24,982 bases of DNA from PR03 sp964353555 (lineage in GTDB: Bacteria; Myxococcota_A; UBA9160; PR03): contig CAYGWM010000061.1 in assembly GCA_964353555.1 (NCBI GenBank), positions 1-24,982 on the forward strand. Direction: 5' to 3'. Of this stretch, positions 1-6,988 are shown in pieces (the first letter of the stretch is position 1; every line of letters begins with the position of its first letter). A program made the translations under genes and the position numbers. The notes beneath the pieces were generated by a model. It worked only from the letters and a program-made list of their open reading frames with translations. It ran no database searches and was not told where the DNA came from.

Positions 1-1355
1 CCGGCGCGCGCGACTTCGAGCTGCAGGATCCGATACGCGCGATTCGCGCACAGCACGACGACCACGTCGAGCGATTCGCGCGCCATCGTCCACAGCGCCT
101 GCGCGGTGTACATGCCCGAGCCGTCGGCCTGCAGCGCGATCACCTTGCGCTGCGGACACGCGATCGCGGCGCCTGCCGCCGTCGGGAGGCCCTGGCCGAT
201 CGCGCCGCCGGTGAGACCGAGCACGGTGTGTCGGGGCGCGCTGCCGGCGAGTGCGAACCAGATGGCGCCCGAGGTCGCGGCTTCGTCCACGACGATTGCG
301 CCTTCCGGTTGCAGCGCCGCGACGGCCTGCCCGAGCGTCGCGACATCGAGTGTGCCGCTCGGCAGGCCGGGAAGCGGAGCGCGCGGCGGCGCAGGGATGT
401 CGCGCGGCGCACCGAGCGCATCGGCCAGCGCTTCGAGTGCGCCGACGCCGTCTTCCTCGGGCGCCGCCAGCAAGATGCGTTCGCAGCCTTCCGGCGCGAG
501 CCGGCTCGGCACGTTGGGATACCCGAAGAAGGAAACCGGCTCGCGCGTACCCACGAGGATCAGCGAGCGCACGTTCGCGAGCGATGCGATCGCCTGCTCG
601 GGGAAGTAGGGCAGCCGCTCGATCGCCGGCAGATCGGCGCCGCGTTCGAGTCGCGCGACGAACACGTCGTGCAGCAGCCGCGCGCGCGAAGCCGCGCGCA
701 CGCGGGCGGCGGCGCGCAGTCCCGCGCCGCGCAGCGCGACACCGCCGAGAAACAGCGCGGCGTCGCCGCGCCGCAGCGCGCTCGCGGCCTGCTCGATGCG
801 ATCGCTGGAAACGCTCACCGGCGCGACACGTCGCATGGTCACGGCGGCGCCCGGCGCTTCGCTCCACTGGCAGTCCGCGGGTACGATCAGCGTGGCGACC
901 TGCCCGGGCGGCGCGAGCGACGCTTCGATCGCCGCGACGGTGTCGCCCGCGACGTCTTCCGCGCGGCGCACCGAGCGCACCCAGCCCGAGACGGGATTCG
1001 CGAGCGACACGATGTCGCTGGTGAGCGGCGCGTCGGCCGCGAGGTGCCAGGTCGCGTGATCGCCGATCACGTTCACGATCGGCGAGCGCGCGCGCCGCGC
1101 GTTGTGGAGGTTCGCGATGCCGTTGGCGAAGCCGGGACCGAGGTGCAGCAGCGTCATCGCCGGGCGATCGCTGAGGCGCGCGAAACCGTCGGCCGCGCCG
1201 GTGCATACGCCTTCGAAGAGCGCGAGCACCGGGCGCATGCCGGGCGCGCGATCGAGCGCGGCGACCAGCGGCATCTCGGTGGTGCCCGGATTCGCGAAGC
1301 AGACGTCCAGCCCCGAGGCGACTGCGGTGCGAATCAGCGCTTCGGCCCCATCCAT
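1..1355 (-). CDS. Thiamine-diphosphate-dependent enzyme, acetolactate synthase large subunit-like (3' end cut by window)
   Basis: The reading frame runs from an ATG at 1355 off the left edge, giving 451 complete codons. Members of this family are usually somewhat over 500 residues, so only the last part of the TPP-binding domain is missing. The N-terminal pyrimidine-binding domain has the FANPGTTE start typical of acetolactate synthase and benzoylformate decarboxylase relatives, and a Glu at about residue 48 (ALFEGV) in the position that activates the cofactor. The C-terminal TPP motif reads ADGS at about 410-413, with the matching Asn (CANR) at about 438. The first Gly of the usual GDG is therefore Ala. 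This matches a group annotated as acetolactate synthase large subunit whose true reaction is mostly unknown. No regulatory small subunit is seen. It is divergent from the SRPBCC gene with only 38 bp between the starts. Likely a decarboxylase or carboligase; the substrate cannot be read from the sequence. Confidence 0.88.
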   Translation of the reverse strand, partial: MDGAEALIRTAVASGLDVCFANPGTTEMPLVAALDRAPGMRPVLALFEGVCTGAADGFARLSDRPAMTLLHLGPGFANGIANLHNARRARSPIVNVIGDHATWHLAADAPLTSDIVSLANPVSGWVRSVRRAEDVAGDTVAAIEASLAPPGQVATLIVPADCQWSEAPGAAVTMRRVAPVSVSSDRIEQAASALRRGDAALFLGGVALRGAGLRAAARVRAASRARLLHDVFVARLERGADLPAIERLPYFPEQAIASLANVRSLILVGTREPVSFFGYPNVPSRLAPEGCERILLAAPEEDGVGALEALADALGAPRDIPAPPRAPLPGLPSGTLDVATLGQAVAALQPEGAIVVDEAATSGAIWFALAGSAPRHTVLGLTGGAIGQGLPTAAGAAIACPQRKVIALQADGSGMYTAQALWTMARESLDVVVVLCANRAYRILQLEVARA

Positions 1356-1393
1356 GGCCGGCCATGCTACCAAGCAGGAAACGGAGGTCGACC

Positions 1394-1819
1394 ATGTCGG
1401 AAGTCAAAGTGAGCGAAACGATCGCGGCGCCGGCGGCGAAGGTGTGGGAGCTGCTCGGCGATTTCGGCGGCGTGACGAAGTGGGGCGGCTCGATGCTGCA
1501 GAGCTGCAAGGTGGAAGGCGAGGGCGTCGGCGCGGTGCGACGCATCGGCCTGCCGGGCGGCCTGGAGATCGCGGAGCGCTGCGAATCCCATGACGCCGCG
1601 AAGCGCTCGTTCTCGTACGCGATCATTGGCAAGAGTCCCATCCCGATCAAGAACTACGTGTCGGTCTGCACGGTCGTCGAGACGGGCGCGAACGCGTGTC
1701 GCGTCGATTGGAGCGGCACCTTCGAACCCGACGGCGTCGCCGAGGACCAGGCGCAGGGAATGGTGCGCGGCATCTACACGGGTGGCATCGCGGGCGTGAA
1801 GAAACTGCTGGGAGGCTGA
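1394..1819 (+). CDS. SRPBCC-family (polyketide cyclase/dehydrase-like) small protein
   Basis: 141 residues. The start is the ATG at 1394 because GGAGGT lies five bases upstream; the longer in-frame ORF from 1364 has no such site. The N-terminus (VSETIAAPAAKVWELLGDFG) and the alternating beta-strand pattern ending in a C-terminal amphipathic helix (GIAGVKKLLG) are typical of the START/Bet v 1-like helix-grip fold (SRPBCC, polyketide cyclase 2 group). Such proteins bind hydrophobic ligands in a cavity, and many are small cytosolic proteins of unknown ligand. There is no signal peptide. The gene is divergent from the TPP-dependent enzyme, so the two may share a very short promoter region. The fold is clear; the function is not. 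Confidence 0.85.
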   Translation: MSEVKVSETIAAPAAKVWELLGDFGGVTKWGGSMLQSCKVEGEGVGAVRRIGLPGGLEIAERCESHDAAKRSFSYAIIGKSPIPIKNYVSVCTVVETGANACRVDWSGTFEPDGVAEDQAQGMVRGIYTGGIAGVKKLLGG

Positions 1820-1857
1820 GGCACGCGGCCGCTGCCGCGCGACGATCCAGAATCTCG

Positions 1858-1892
1858 GATGAGCTGCGGGCCAAAGGCCCGTCAGCTCCATC
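1858..1892. terminator. Hairpin between convergent genes, possible bidirectional terminator
   Basis: GAGCTG (1861-1866) pairs with CAGCTC (1883-1888) and GGGCC (1868-1872) pairs with GGCCC (1876-1880) around an AAA loop. GAT/ATC pairs extend the base at 1858-1860 and 1890-1892 past a bulged C. The hairpin lies in the 105-bp gap between the stop of the SRPBCC gene (plus) and the stop of the S18 gene (minus). There is no T-run on either side, so it is not a classical intrinsic terminator. A role in transcript ends or mRNA stability is inference from position. Confidence 0.5.
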
Positions 1893-1924
1893 GGAGATCA
1901 ACTCGGCCTTGGTAGCCCCACCGC

Positions 1925-2407
1925 TTAGTAGATGACTTCGCCGAACGGCAGCAGCGCCAGATGCCGGGCGCGCTTCACCGCTTCCACCACTTCGCGCTGC
2001 TGGCGGGCCGTGTTGCCAGAGATGCGGCGCGGGAGCACCTTGCCCGTCTCGGAGAGGAACATCCGCAGCACGCGCGGATCCTTGTAATCGATGACGAGGC
2101 CCTTGTCGGTCGTGAGCCGCGAGACCTTCGGTCCACGGAAAGACTTCTTCTTGAGCTTGCGCGCCTTCTTGCGCGCCTTTGCGCGCAGGCGGAACTTCAG
2201 ACCGCGCGGCTGCGGACCCTCGTCGCGATCGCCGTAGCCACCGCCACCGAAGCCGCCGCGATCCCCGCGGTCGCCACCGCGGAATCCACCGCGGTCGCCG
2301 CCGCCGAAGCCGCCGCGATCCCCGCCGAAGCCGCCTCGGTCACGGTCGCCGAAGCCACCGCCGCCGCCGCCGCCGAAGCCGCCTCGATCTCGATCTTCCT
2401 GCATCAT
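1925..2407 (-). CDS. rpsR: 30S ribosomal protein S18 with RGG-rich N-terminal extension, zinc-ligand-free form
   Basis: 160 residues, about twice the usual S18 length of roughly 75. The C-terminal part, about 88-160, is plain S18: VIDYKD, FLSETGKVLPRRISG, a QR motif, and KRARHLALLPF near the end. Residues 8-60 are low-complexity Gly/Arg/Asp/Phe with repeated DRGGFGG units, followed by a very basic stretch at 68-90. The Cys residues of the zinc-binding (C+) S18 form are absent. S18 binds 16S rRNA next to S6. This gene does not sit with rpsF, ssb or rplI as is usual, but downstream of an LLM oxidoreductase and a metal-efflux operon, so it may be a second copy; that is inference. The only ATG codons that could open the frame are the two at the extreme 5' end, with no clear Shine-Dalgarno. 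A non-ATG start nearer the core cannot be excluded. Confidence 0.9.
   Translation of the reverse strand: MMQEDRDRGGFGGGGGGGFGDRDRGGFGGDRGGFGGGDRGGFRGGDRGDRGGFGGGGYGDRDEGPQPRGLKFRLRAKARKKARKLKKKSFRGPKVSRLTTDKGLVIDYKDPRVLRMFLSETGKVLPRRISGNTARQQREVVEAVKRARHLALLPFGEVIY
2228..2386 (-). repeat. Imperfect tandem repeat encoding the RGG/GGF tract of S18
   Basis: The DNA consists of variants of a short unit encoding D-R-G-G-F-G-G, repeated several times with single-codon insertions and losses. It accounts for the N-terminal extension of the S18 gene. Such tracts change length easily by slippage or unequal recombination. Confidence 0.75.
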
Positions 2408-2457
2408 GGGGCGCGCAAACTATCCCACGGCTTCCGGGGTCGCAACCGGAGCGAGGG

Positions 2458-3531
2458 TCAAGTCCGAAGCGCCGGCAGGACCTCGCCCGCGAACAGCTCG
2501 AGGGTCGTTTCCAGCTGCGCGGGCGGCAATCCACCTAGATCGAACATCGAGAGGTGGAGATCGAGCCCGAGTGTCTCGCGCGTGGCAGCGATCCGATCGA
2601 CGACCTCCGCCGGGCTGCCGCAGACCGCGACGCCCGCGAGCAGCCGCTCGTAGTCCAGCATGGCGCGAAGCGCCTGGCCCTCTCGATCATCAGGTGCGAA
2701 ACGCGCCTTGGCGTGGATCAGCTCACGGCGCGTCCAGATCCGATCGACGAAGCGCAGGTAATTCAGGTAGTAGGGCCGCCACGATTCGCGCGCTTGCTGC
2801 GAGGTGCGAGCGACGTGCACGTGATTGCAACAGCCCACGTGCGCGGACGCCGGATCGCGGCCCGCGGCGGCCCAGCGCTCGCGATAGCGATCGACCAGCG
2901 GCAAGAAGCCGGCGGGCGGCGCGAGCACGCTCGGCAGCATCAGCGGCAGGCCCAGCTCGACCGCGAGATCCACCGACGCGGGCGACGAGCCGCCGCCGAC
3001 CCAGATCGGCGGATGCGGTTGCTGCACCGGCCGCGGCTCGACCGTCACGTGATCGAGCGGCGCGCGAAAGCGTCCCGACCAGGTGACGTCGCGCTCGCTC
3101 CACAGCCGTCGCAGCAGCTCGAGATTCTCGCGGAAGCGCTCGCGACTCTGGTCGGGCTTCTGGCCGAACACTTCGTAGGTGTCGACGAGGATGCCGCGCC
3201 CGACGGAGAGTTCGACGCGTCCGTTCGAGATCGCATCGACCGTCGCGTAGTCCTCCGCGACGCGCACCGGATCGAGATTCGCGAGCAGCGTGACGCCGGT
3301 TCCGAGTCGAATCCGCGTGGTGCGTGCGGCGATCGCGGCGAGCACGACCGGCGGCGCGGCGAGCACGTAGTCGCAGAAGTGATGCTCGCCGAGCCAGACC
3401 GAATCGAAGCCGAGCGTTTCGGCGAGCACGCCTTCGTCGACGATCGCGCGATGGCGCTCGGCGGGCGATGTGACCGCACCGGAGACGGGGTCGTCGAGGC
3501 AGTCGCCGAGCGAGAGGACGCCGATCTTCAT
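2458..3531 (-). CDS. LLM-class flavin-dependent oxidoreductase (bacterial luciferase-like)
   Basis: 357 residues with the TIM-barrel luciferase-like pattern: MKIGVLSLGD at the first strand, then GFDSVWLGEHHF, RIRLGTGVTLL, DAISNGRVELSVGRG, and HPPIWVGGGSSPAS at the phosphate-binding strand. These match the FMN/F420-binding LLM superfamily. The reaction is normally oxidation of an organic substrate with reduced flavin and often O2; the substrate cannot be inferred. It starts 11 bp after the stop of the CusF-like gene and ends 50 bp before the S18 start, all on the same strand, so it probably shares their transcript. Only a weak GAG lies upstream of the ATG at 3531. No partner flavin reductase is seen. 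Confidence 0.92.
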   Translation of the reverse strand: MKIGVLSLGDCLDDPVSGAVTSPAERHRAIVDEGVLAETLGFDSVWLGEHHFCDYVLAAPPVVLAAIAARTTRIRLGTGVTLLANLDPVRVAEDYATVDAISNGRVELSVGRGILVDTYEVFGQKPDQSRERFRENLELLRRLWSERDVTWSGRFRAPLDHVTVEPRPVQQPHPPIWVGGGSSPASVDLAVELGLPLMLPSVLAPPAGFLPLVDRYRERWAAAGRDPASAHVGCCNHVHVARTSQQARESWRPYYLNYLRFVDRIWTRRELIHAKARFAPDDREGQALRAMLDYERLLAGVAVCGSPAEVVDRIAATRETLGLDLHLSMFDLGGLPPAQLETTLELFAGEVLPALRT

Positions 3532-3542
3532 GGCGACGGACT

Positions 3543-3833
3543 CTACCGCGCCCGGATCCCCGTCACGCGGTACTCGCCATTCACCACTTCGATGTCGAAC
3601 TCCACCTTCGCGCCGGGCGCGACGTCGTCGAGCAGCTTCTTGTCGGGCACCGAGTAGGTCATCGTCATCGCGCCCATGATGCCGGGGATGTCGCCGTGAT
3701 CGAGCGTGATCTCCGACTTGGCGAGATCGACGCCCGCGACGGTCGCATCCCCCGTGCCGTGGGTCGGGTTGTCCTTGCAGGCGGCGAGAGACGTGGCGAG
3801 AACGACGACGAGCGCGAAAGATCGGAACGTCAC
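3543..3833 (-). CDS. CusF-like periplasmic copper-binding lipoprotein
   Basis: 96 residues from a GTG at 3833. The start overlaps the stop of the RND pump gene as GTGA, and AAGGAG lies seven bases upstream, so translation is probably coupled to the pump. The N-terminus is a lipoprotein signal with lipobox LAAC and lipidated Cys19. The mature domain has the CusF pattern DHGDIPGIMGAMTMTY: His46, Met56 and Met58 align with the Cu(I)/Ag(I) ligands H36, M47 and M49 of E. coli CusF. CusF's cation-pi Trp44 position holds Met53. CusF-type proteins bind Cu(I)/Ag(I) in the periplasm and pass it to the efflux complex. Lipid anchoring, rather than a free periplasmic form, is expected here. Confidence 0.9.
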   Translation of the reverse strand: MTFRSFALVVVLATSLAACKDNPTHGTGDATVAGVDLAKSEITLDHGDIPGIMGAMTMTYSVPDKKLLDDVAPGAKVEFDIEVVNGEYRVTGIRAR

Positions 3834-6800
3834 GAGACTTCTCCTTGTGGCAGCGAACGTCGTTTCCAGATCGCGAAGAGCGCCGGGTACACCATTAGCT
3901 CCAATGCGAACGACGTGACCAGACCGCCTACCATCGGCGCCGCGACGCGCTTCATCACGTCGGCGCCGGTGCCGTGACTCCAGAGCAGCGGCAGCAACCC
4001 GACGATCATCGCGACGACCGTCATCGCCTTCGGCCGGATGCGGCGCGCCGCGCCTTCGACGATCGACTCCTCGAGATCGCCCAGATTGCGCATCCGATCC
4101 GCCGCAACGTGAGCGCGATGGGCAAGGGTGAGATACAGCAGCATCACGACGCCGGTCTGCGCATCGAGGCCTGCGAGCGCGATGATGCCGACCCATACCG
4201 CGATCGACAGGTTGTAACCGAGCGCAAACAGCAGCCACACCGCACCGACCGCCGAGAAGGGTACCGCGAGCAGGATCATCGTGGTCTCGACGCCCGAACC
4301 GGTGTTCAGGTAGAGCAGCAGCGTGACGAGCAACAGCGTCAGCGGCACCACCACATAGAGCCGATCGCGCGCACGCTCGTAGGCCTGGAATTGGCCGGCC
4401 CACTCGAGTCGCACGCCGGCCGGAAGCTGCACCTGCTCCGCGACGGCGCGGCGCGCGTCGTGCACGTAGTCGACGATCGGGCGATCCGCGACGTCGACGA
4501 ACACGAAGCCGGAGATCTGTCCCGCTTCACTGCGCACCATGTCGGGACCCATCGTGAAGTGGATCGTCGCGAGCTGCTCGAGCGGCACTTGCGCGCCCGC
4601 AGGCGTCATCACCAGAATGCGTTTCAGCGCATCGAGATCTTCGCGGAAGTCGCGCGCGTAGCGCACCGCGATCGGGTAGCGCTCGCGACCTTCGACCGTC
4701 TGCGCGACGTTCATGCCGCCGAGCGCGGACTCGATCACCTCCGAGACGTCGCGCACGCGCAGGCCCTGTCGCGCGATGGCGTCACGGTCCACTTCGATGT
4801 CGAGGTAGAAGCCACCGGTGAGCCGCTCGGCGAACGCGCTCCGCGTGCCCGGCACCGGCTGGATCGCGCGCTCGATCTCGAGCGCCGCCTTCTCGATCGT
4901 CGCGAGATCGGGTCCGAACACCTTGATGCCGAGCTGGCTGCGAACGCCGGTCGAGAGCATTTCGTTGCGCGTCTGGATCGGCATCCACCAGGTGTTGGGC
5001 ATCCCCGGGTAGCGGAGCTTCGCGTCCATTTCCTGCACCAGCGACGCGTAGGTCACACCGGGCCGCCATTGCGATTCGGGCTTCAGCGTGACGACCGTCT
5101 CGACCATCGACAGCGGCGCAGGGTCGGTCGACGAATCGGCGCGACCGATCTTGCCGAACACGCGCTCCACTTCGGGAAACGCCTTCAGCTCGCGGTCCTG
5201 CAGCTGCAATACCCGTTGCGCTTCGGTGATCGACAGGCCGGGCGGGGCGGTCGGCATGTACAGGATCGTGCCCTCGTTCAGCGGCGGCATGAACTCGGTG
5301 CCGAGCGATAGGAACGCCGGGATCGTCGCGAGCGTGATCAGAATCGCCGCGATCACGACCGGCACGCGATGTCGCACCACCCAGCGCACCACCGGCGAAT
5401 ACAGCTGGATCAGTACGCGGCTGACCGGGTTCTGCATTTCGCCGCGGATGTGACCGCGGATCGCGAGCGCCGCGAGCGCCGGCGTGAGCGTCACCGACAG
5501 CAGCGCCGAAAATCCCATCGCGTAGGTCTTGGTGAACGCGAGCGGCTTGAAGAGTCTCCCCGCGGTTTCGTGCAGCGTGAAGATCGGCAGGAACGAGACG
5601 GTGATCACCAGCAGCGCGAAGAACACGCTCGGACCGACTTCCTGCATCGCAGCGACCACGACGTCGCGCCGCGGAGAAGGCTGGCCCGCATGCTCCCAAT
5701 CTTCGAGCCGCTTGTGGACGTTCTCGACCAGGATGATCGACGCGTCCACCATCGCGCCGATCGCCACCGCGATGCCGCCGAGCGACATGATGTTCGCGGT
5801 GATGCCCTGGAACAGCATCGGCACGAACGCCAGCACCACGCCGACCGGAATCGTCAGGATCGGGATCAGCGCCGAGCGTGCGTGGAGCAGGAACACGAAG
5901 ATCACCAGCGAGACGATCGCGAGTTCCTCGACGAGGGCGCGGCGCAGCGTCGCAGTTGCCTTGCGGATCAGCTCGGAGCGGTCGTAGGTCGGGACGATCT
6001 CGACGCCGGCCGGCAGGCCGACTTTCAGCTCTTCGAGGCGCTGCTTCACCGCGTCGATCACCGCGAGCGCGTTCTGCCCGTAGCGCATCACGACGATGCC
6101 ACCGACGACCTCGCCGTTGCCGTCGAGCTCGGCGATGCCTCGGCGCATGTCGGGACCGAGCGTCACGACGCCCACGTCGCCGACGGTGATGGCCGCACCA
6201 TCGCCAGCGCGCAGCGCGATGTTTCGCAGATCGTCGAGGTGTCTTACGTAACCCCTTCCGCGCACTACGTATTCGTGGCTCGCCAATTCCAGCACGCGCC
6301 CGCCCGAGTCCTCGTTCGACGCGCGCACGGCCTCGATCACTTCCATCGTCGAGACGCCGAGCGCCGCAAGGCGCGCCGGGTCGAGCTGGATCTGGTACTG
6401 CCGCACCCAGCCGCCGAGCGTCGCGACTTCGGCGACGCCCGGGATCGACGCCAGCGCGTAGCGCAGGTTCCAGTCCTGCAACGAGCGCAGCTCCGCCAGG
6501 TCGAGGTTCCCGCTTCGGTCAACGAGCGCGTACTCGAAGACCCAGCCGACGCCGGTCGCGTCCGGACCGATCACCGGGACGACACCGGCTGGCAGCTGGC
6601 CCTGCACGCCGCTCATGTATTCGAGCACGCGGCTGCGCGCCCAGTAGAGGTCGGTGCCGTCGGCGAAGATCGCGTACACGAACGAGAGTCCGAAGAACGA
6701 CTGCCCGCGCACCGCGCGCACGCCCGGCGCGGCGAGCAGCTTCGACGAGATCGGGTAGGTGATCTGGTCTTCGATCAGCTGCGCCGAGCGGCCGGGCCAC

Positions 6801-6988
6801 TCGGTGTAGACGATTACCTGCACGTCGGAGAGATCCGGAATCGCGTCGAGCGGCACATTGCGCACCGCGTAGATGCCGAGCGCCGCGCTGGCCGCGACGA
6901 AGAGCAGCGTGATGCCCGGATTGCGCGCGCAGGCGCCGATCATCCACGCGATCGGGCCGCGCGCCGGAGCGGCGCCCTCGGTCGCCAT
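3830..6988 (-). CDS. cusA: CusA-like heavy-metal (Cu/Ag) efflux RND permease
   Basis: 1052 residues from the ATG at 6988, close to the E. coli CusA length of 1047. A GTG one codon upstream (6991) is also possible. Early motifs are NVPLDAIPDLSDVQV and EWPGRSAQLIEDQITYP. The transmembrane motif GAMVDASIILVENVHK carries Asp415, the equivalent of the proton-relay Asp405. Three methionines, Met578 (LYMPTAPPG), Met628 (PAPLSMVET) and Met677 (RNEMLSTG), sit exactly five residues after CusA Met573, Met623 and Met672. Those residues form the Cu(I)/Ag(I) relay, so monovalent copper or silver is a better substrate guess than zinc or cobalt. It acts as a trimer in the inner membrane with the CusB-like and CusC-like proteins. 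Its ATG overlaps the adaptor stop (TGATG), and its own stop overlaps the CusF-like start, indicating a tightly coupled operon. Confidence 0.95.
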   Translation of the reverse strand: MATEGAAPARGPIAWMIGACARNPGITLLFVAASAALGIYAVRNVPLDAIPDLSDVQVIVYTEWPGRSAQLIEDQITYPISSKLLAAPGVRAVRGQSFFGLSFVYAIFADGTDLYWARSRVLEYMSGVQGQLPAGVVPVIGPDATGVGWVFEYALVDRSGNLDLAELRSLQDWNLRYALASIPGVAEVATLGGWVRQYQIQLDPARLAALGVSTMEVIEAVRASNEDSGGRVLELASHEYVVRGRGYVRHLDDLRNIALRAGDGAAITVGDVGVVTLGPDMRRGIAELDGNGEVVGGIVVMRYGQNALAVIDAVKQRLEELKVGLPAGVEIVPTYDRSELIRKATATLRRALVEELAIVSLVIFVFLLHARSALIPILTIPVGVVLAFVPMLFQGITANIMSLGGIAVAIGAMVDASIILVENVHKRLEDWEHAGQPSPRRDVVVAAMQEVGPSVFFALLVITVSFLPIFTLHETAGRLFKPLAFTKTYAMGFSALLSVTLTPALAALAIRGHIRGEMQNPVSRVLIQLYSPVVRWVVRHRVPVVIAAILITLATIPAFLSLGTEFMPPLNEGTILYMPTAPPGLSITEAQRVLQLQDRELKAFPEVERVFGKIGRADSSTDPAPLSMVETVVTLKPESQWRPGVTYASLVQEMDAKLRYPGMPNTWWMPIQTRNEMLSTGVRSQLGIKVFGPDLATIEKAALEIERAIQPVPGTRSAFAERLTGGFYLDIEVDRDAIARQGLRVRDVSEVIESALGGMNVAQTVEGRERYPIAVRYARDFREDLDALKRILVMTPAGAQVPLEQLATIHFTMGPDMVRSEAGQISGFVFVDVADRPIVDYVHDARRAVAEQVQLPAGVRLEWAGQFQAYERARDRLYVVVPLTLLLVTLLLYLNTGSGVETTMILLAVPFSAVGAVWLLFALGYNLSIAVWVGIIALAGLDAQTGVVMLLYLTLAHRAHVAADRMRNLGDLEESIVEGAARRIRPKAMTVVAMIVGLLPLLWSHGTGADVMKRVAAPMVGGLVTSFALELMVYPALFAIWKRRSLPQGEVS

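Noticed and set aside
228..1412. 394-codon plus-strand open frame over the TPP-dependent enzyme
   Set aside because: The minus strand shows clear cofactor motifs, while this frame is Arg/Ala-rich without motifs.
1858..1892. Hairpin as a member of the dispersed repeat family
   Set aside because: It shares only the GCC-AAA-GGC centre; the arms and flanks differ from the GCGAGCC core and its TCCCGCGTA flank.
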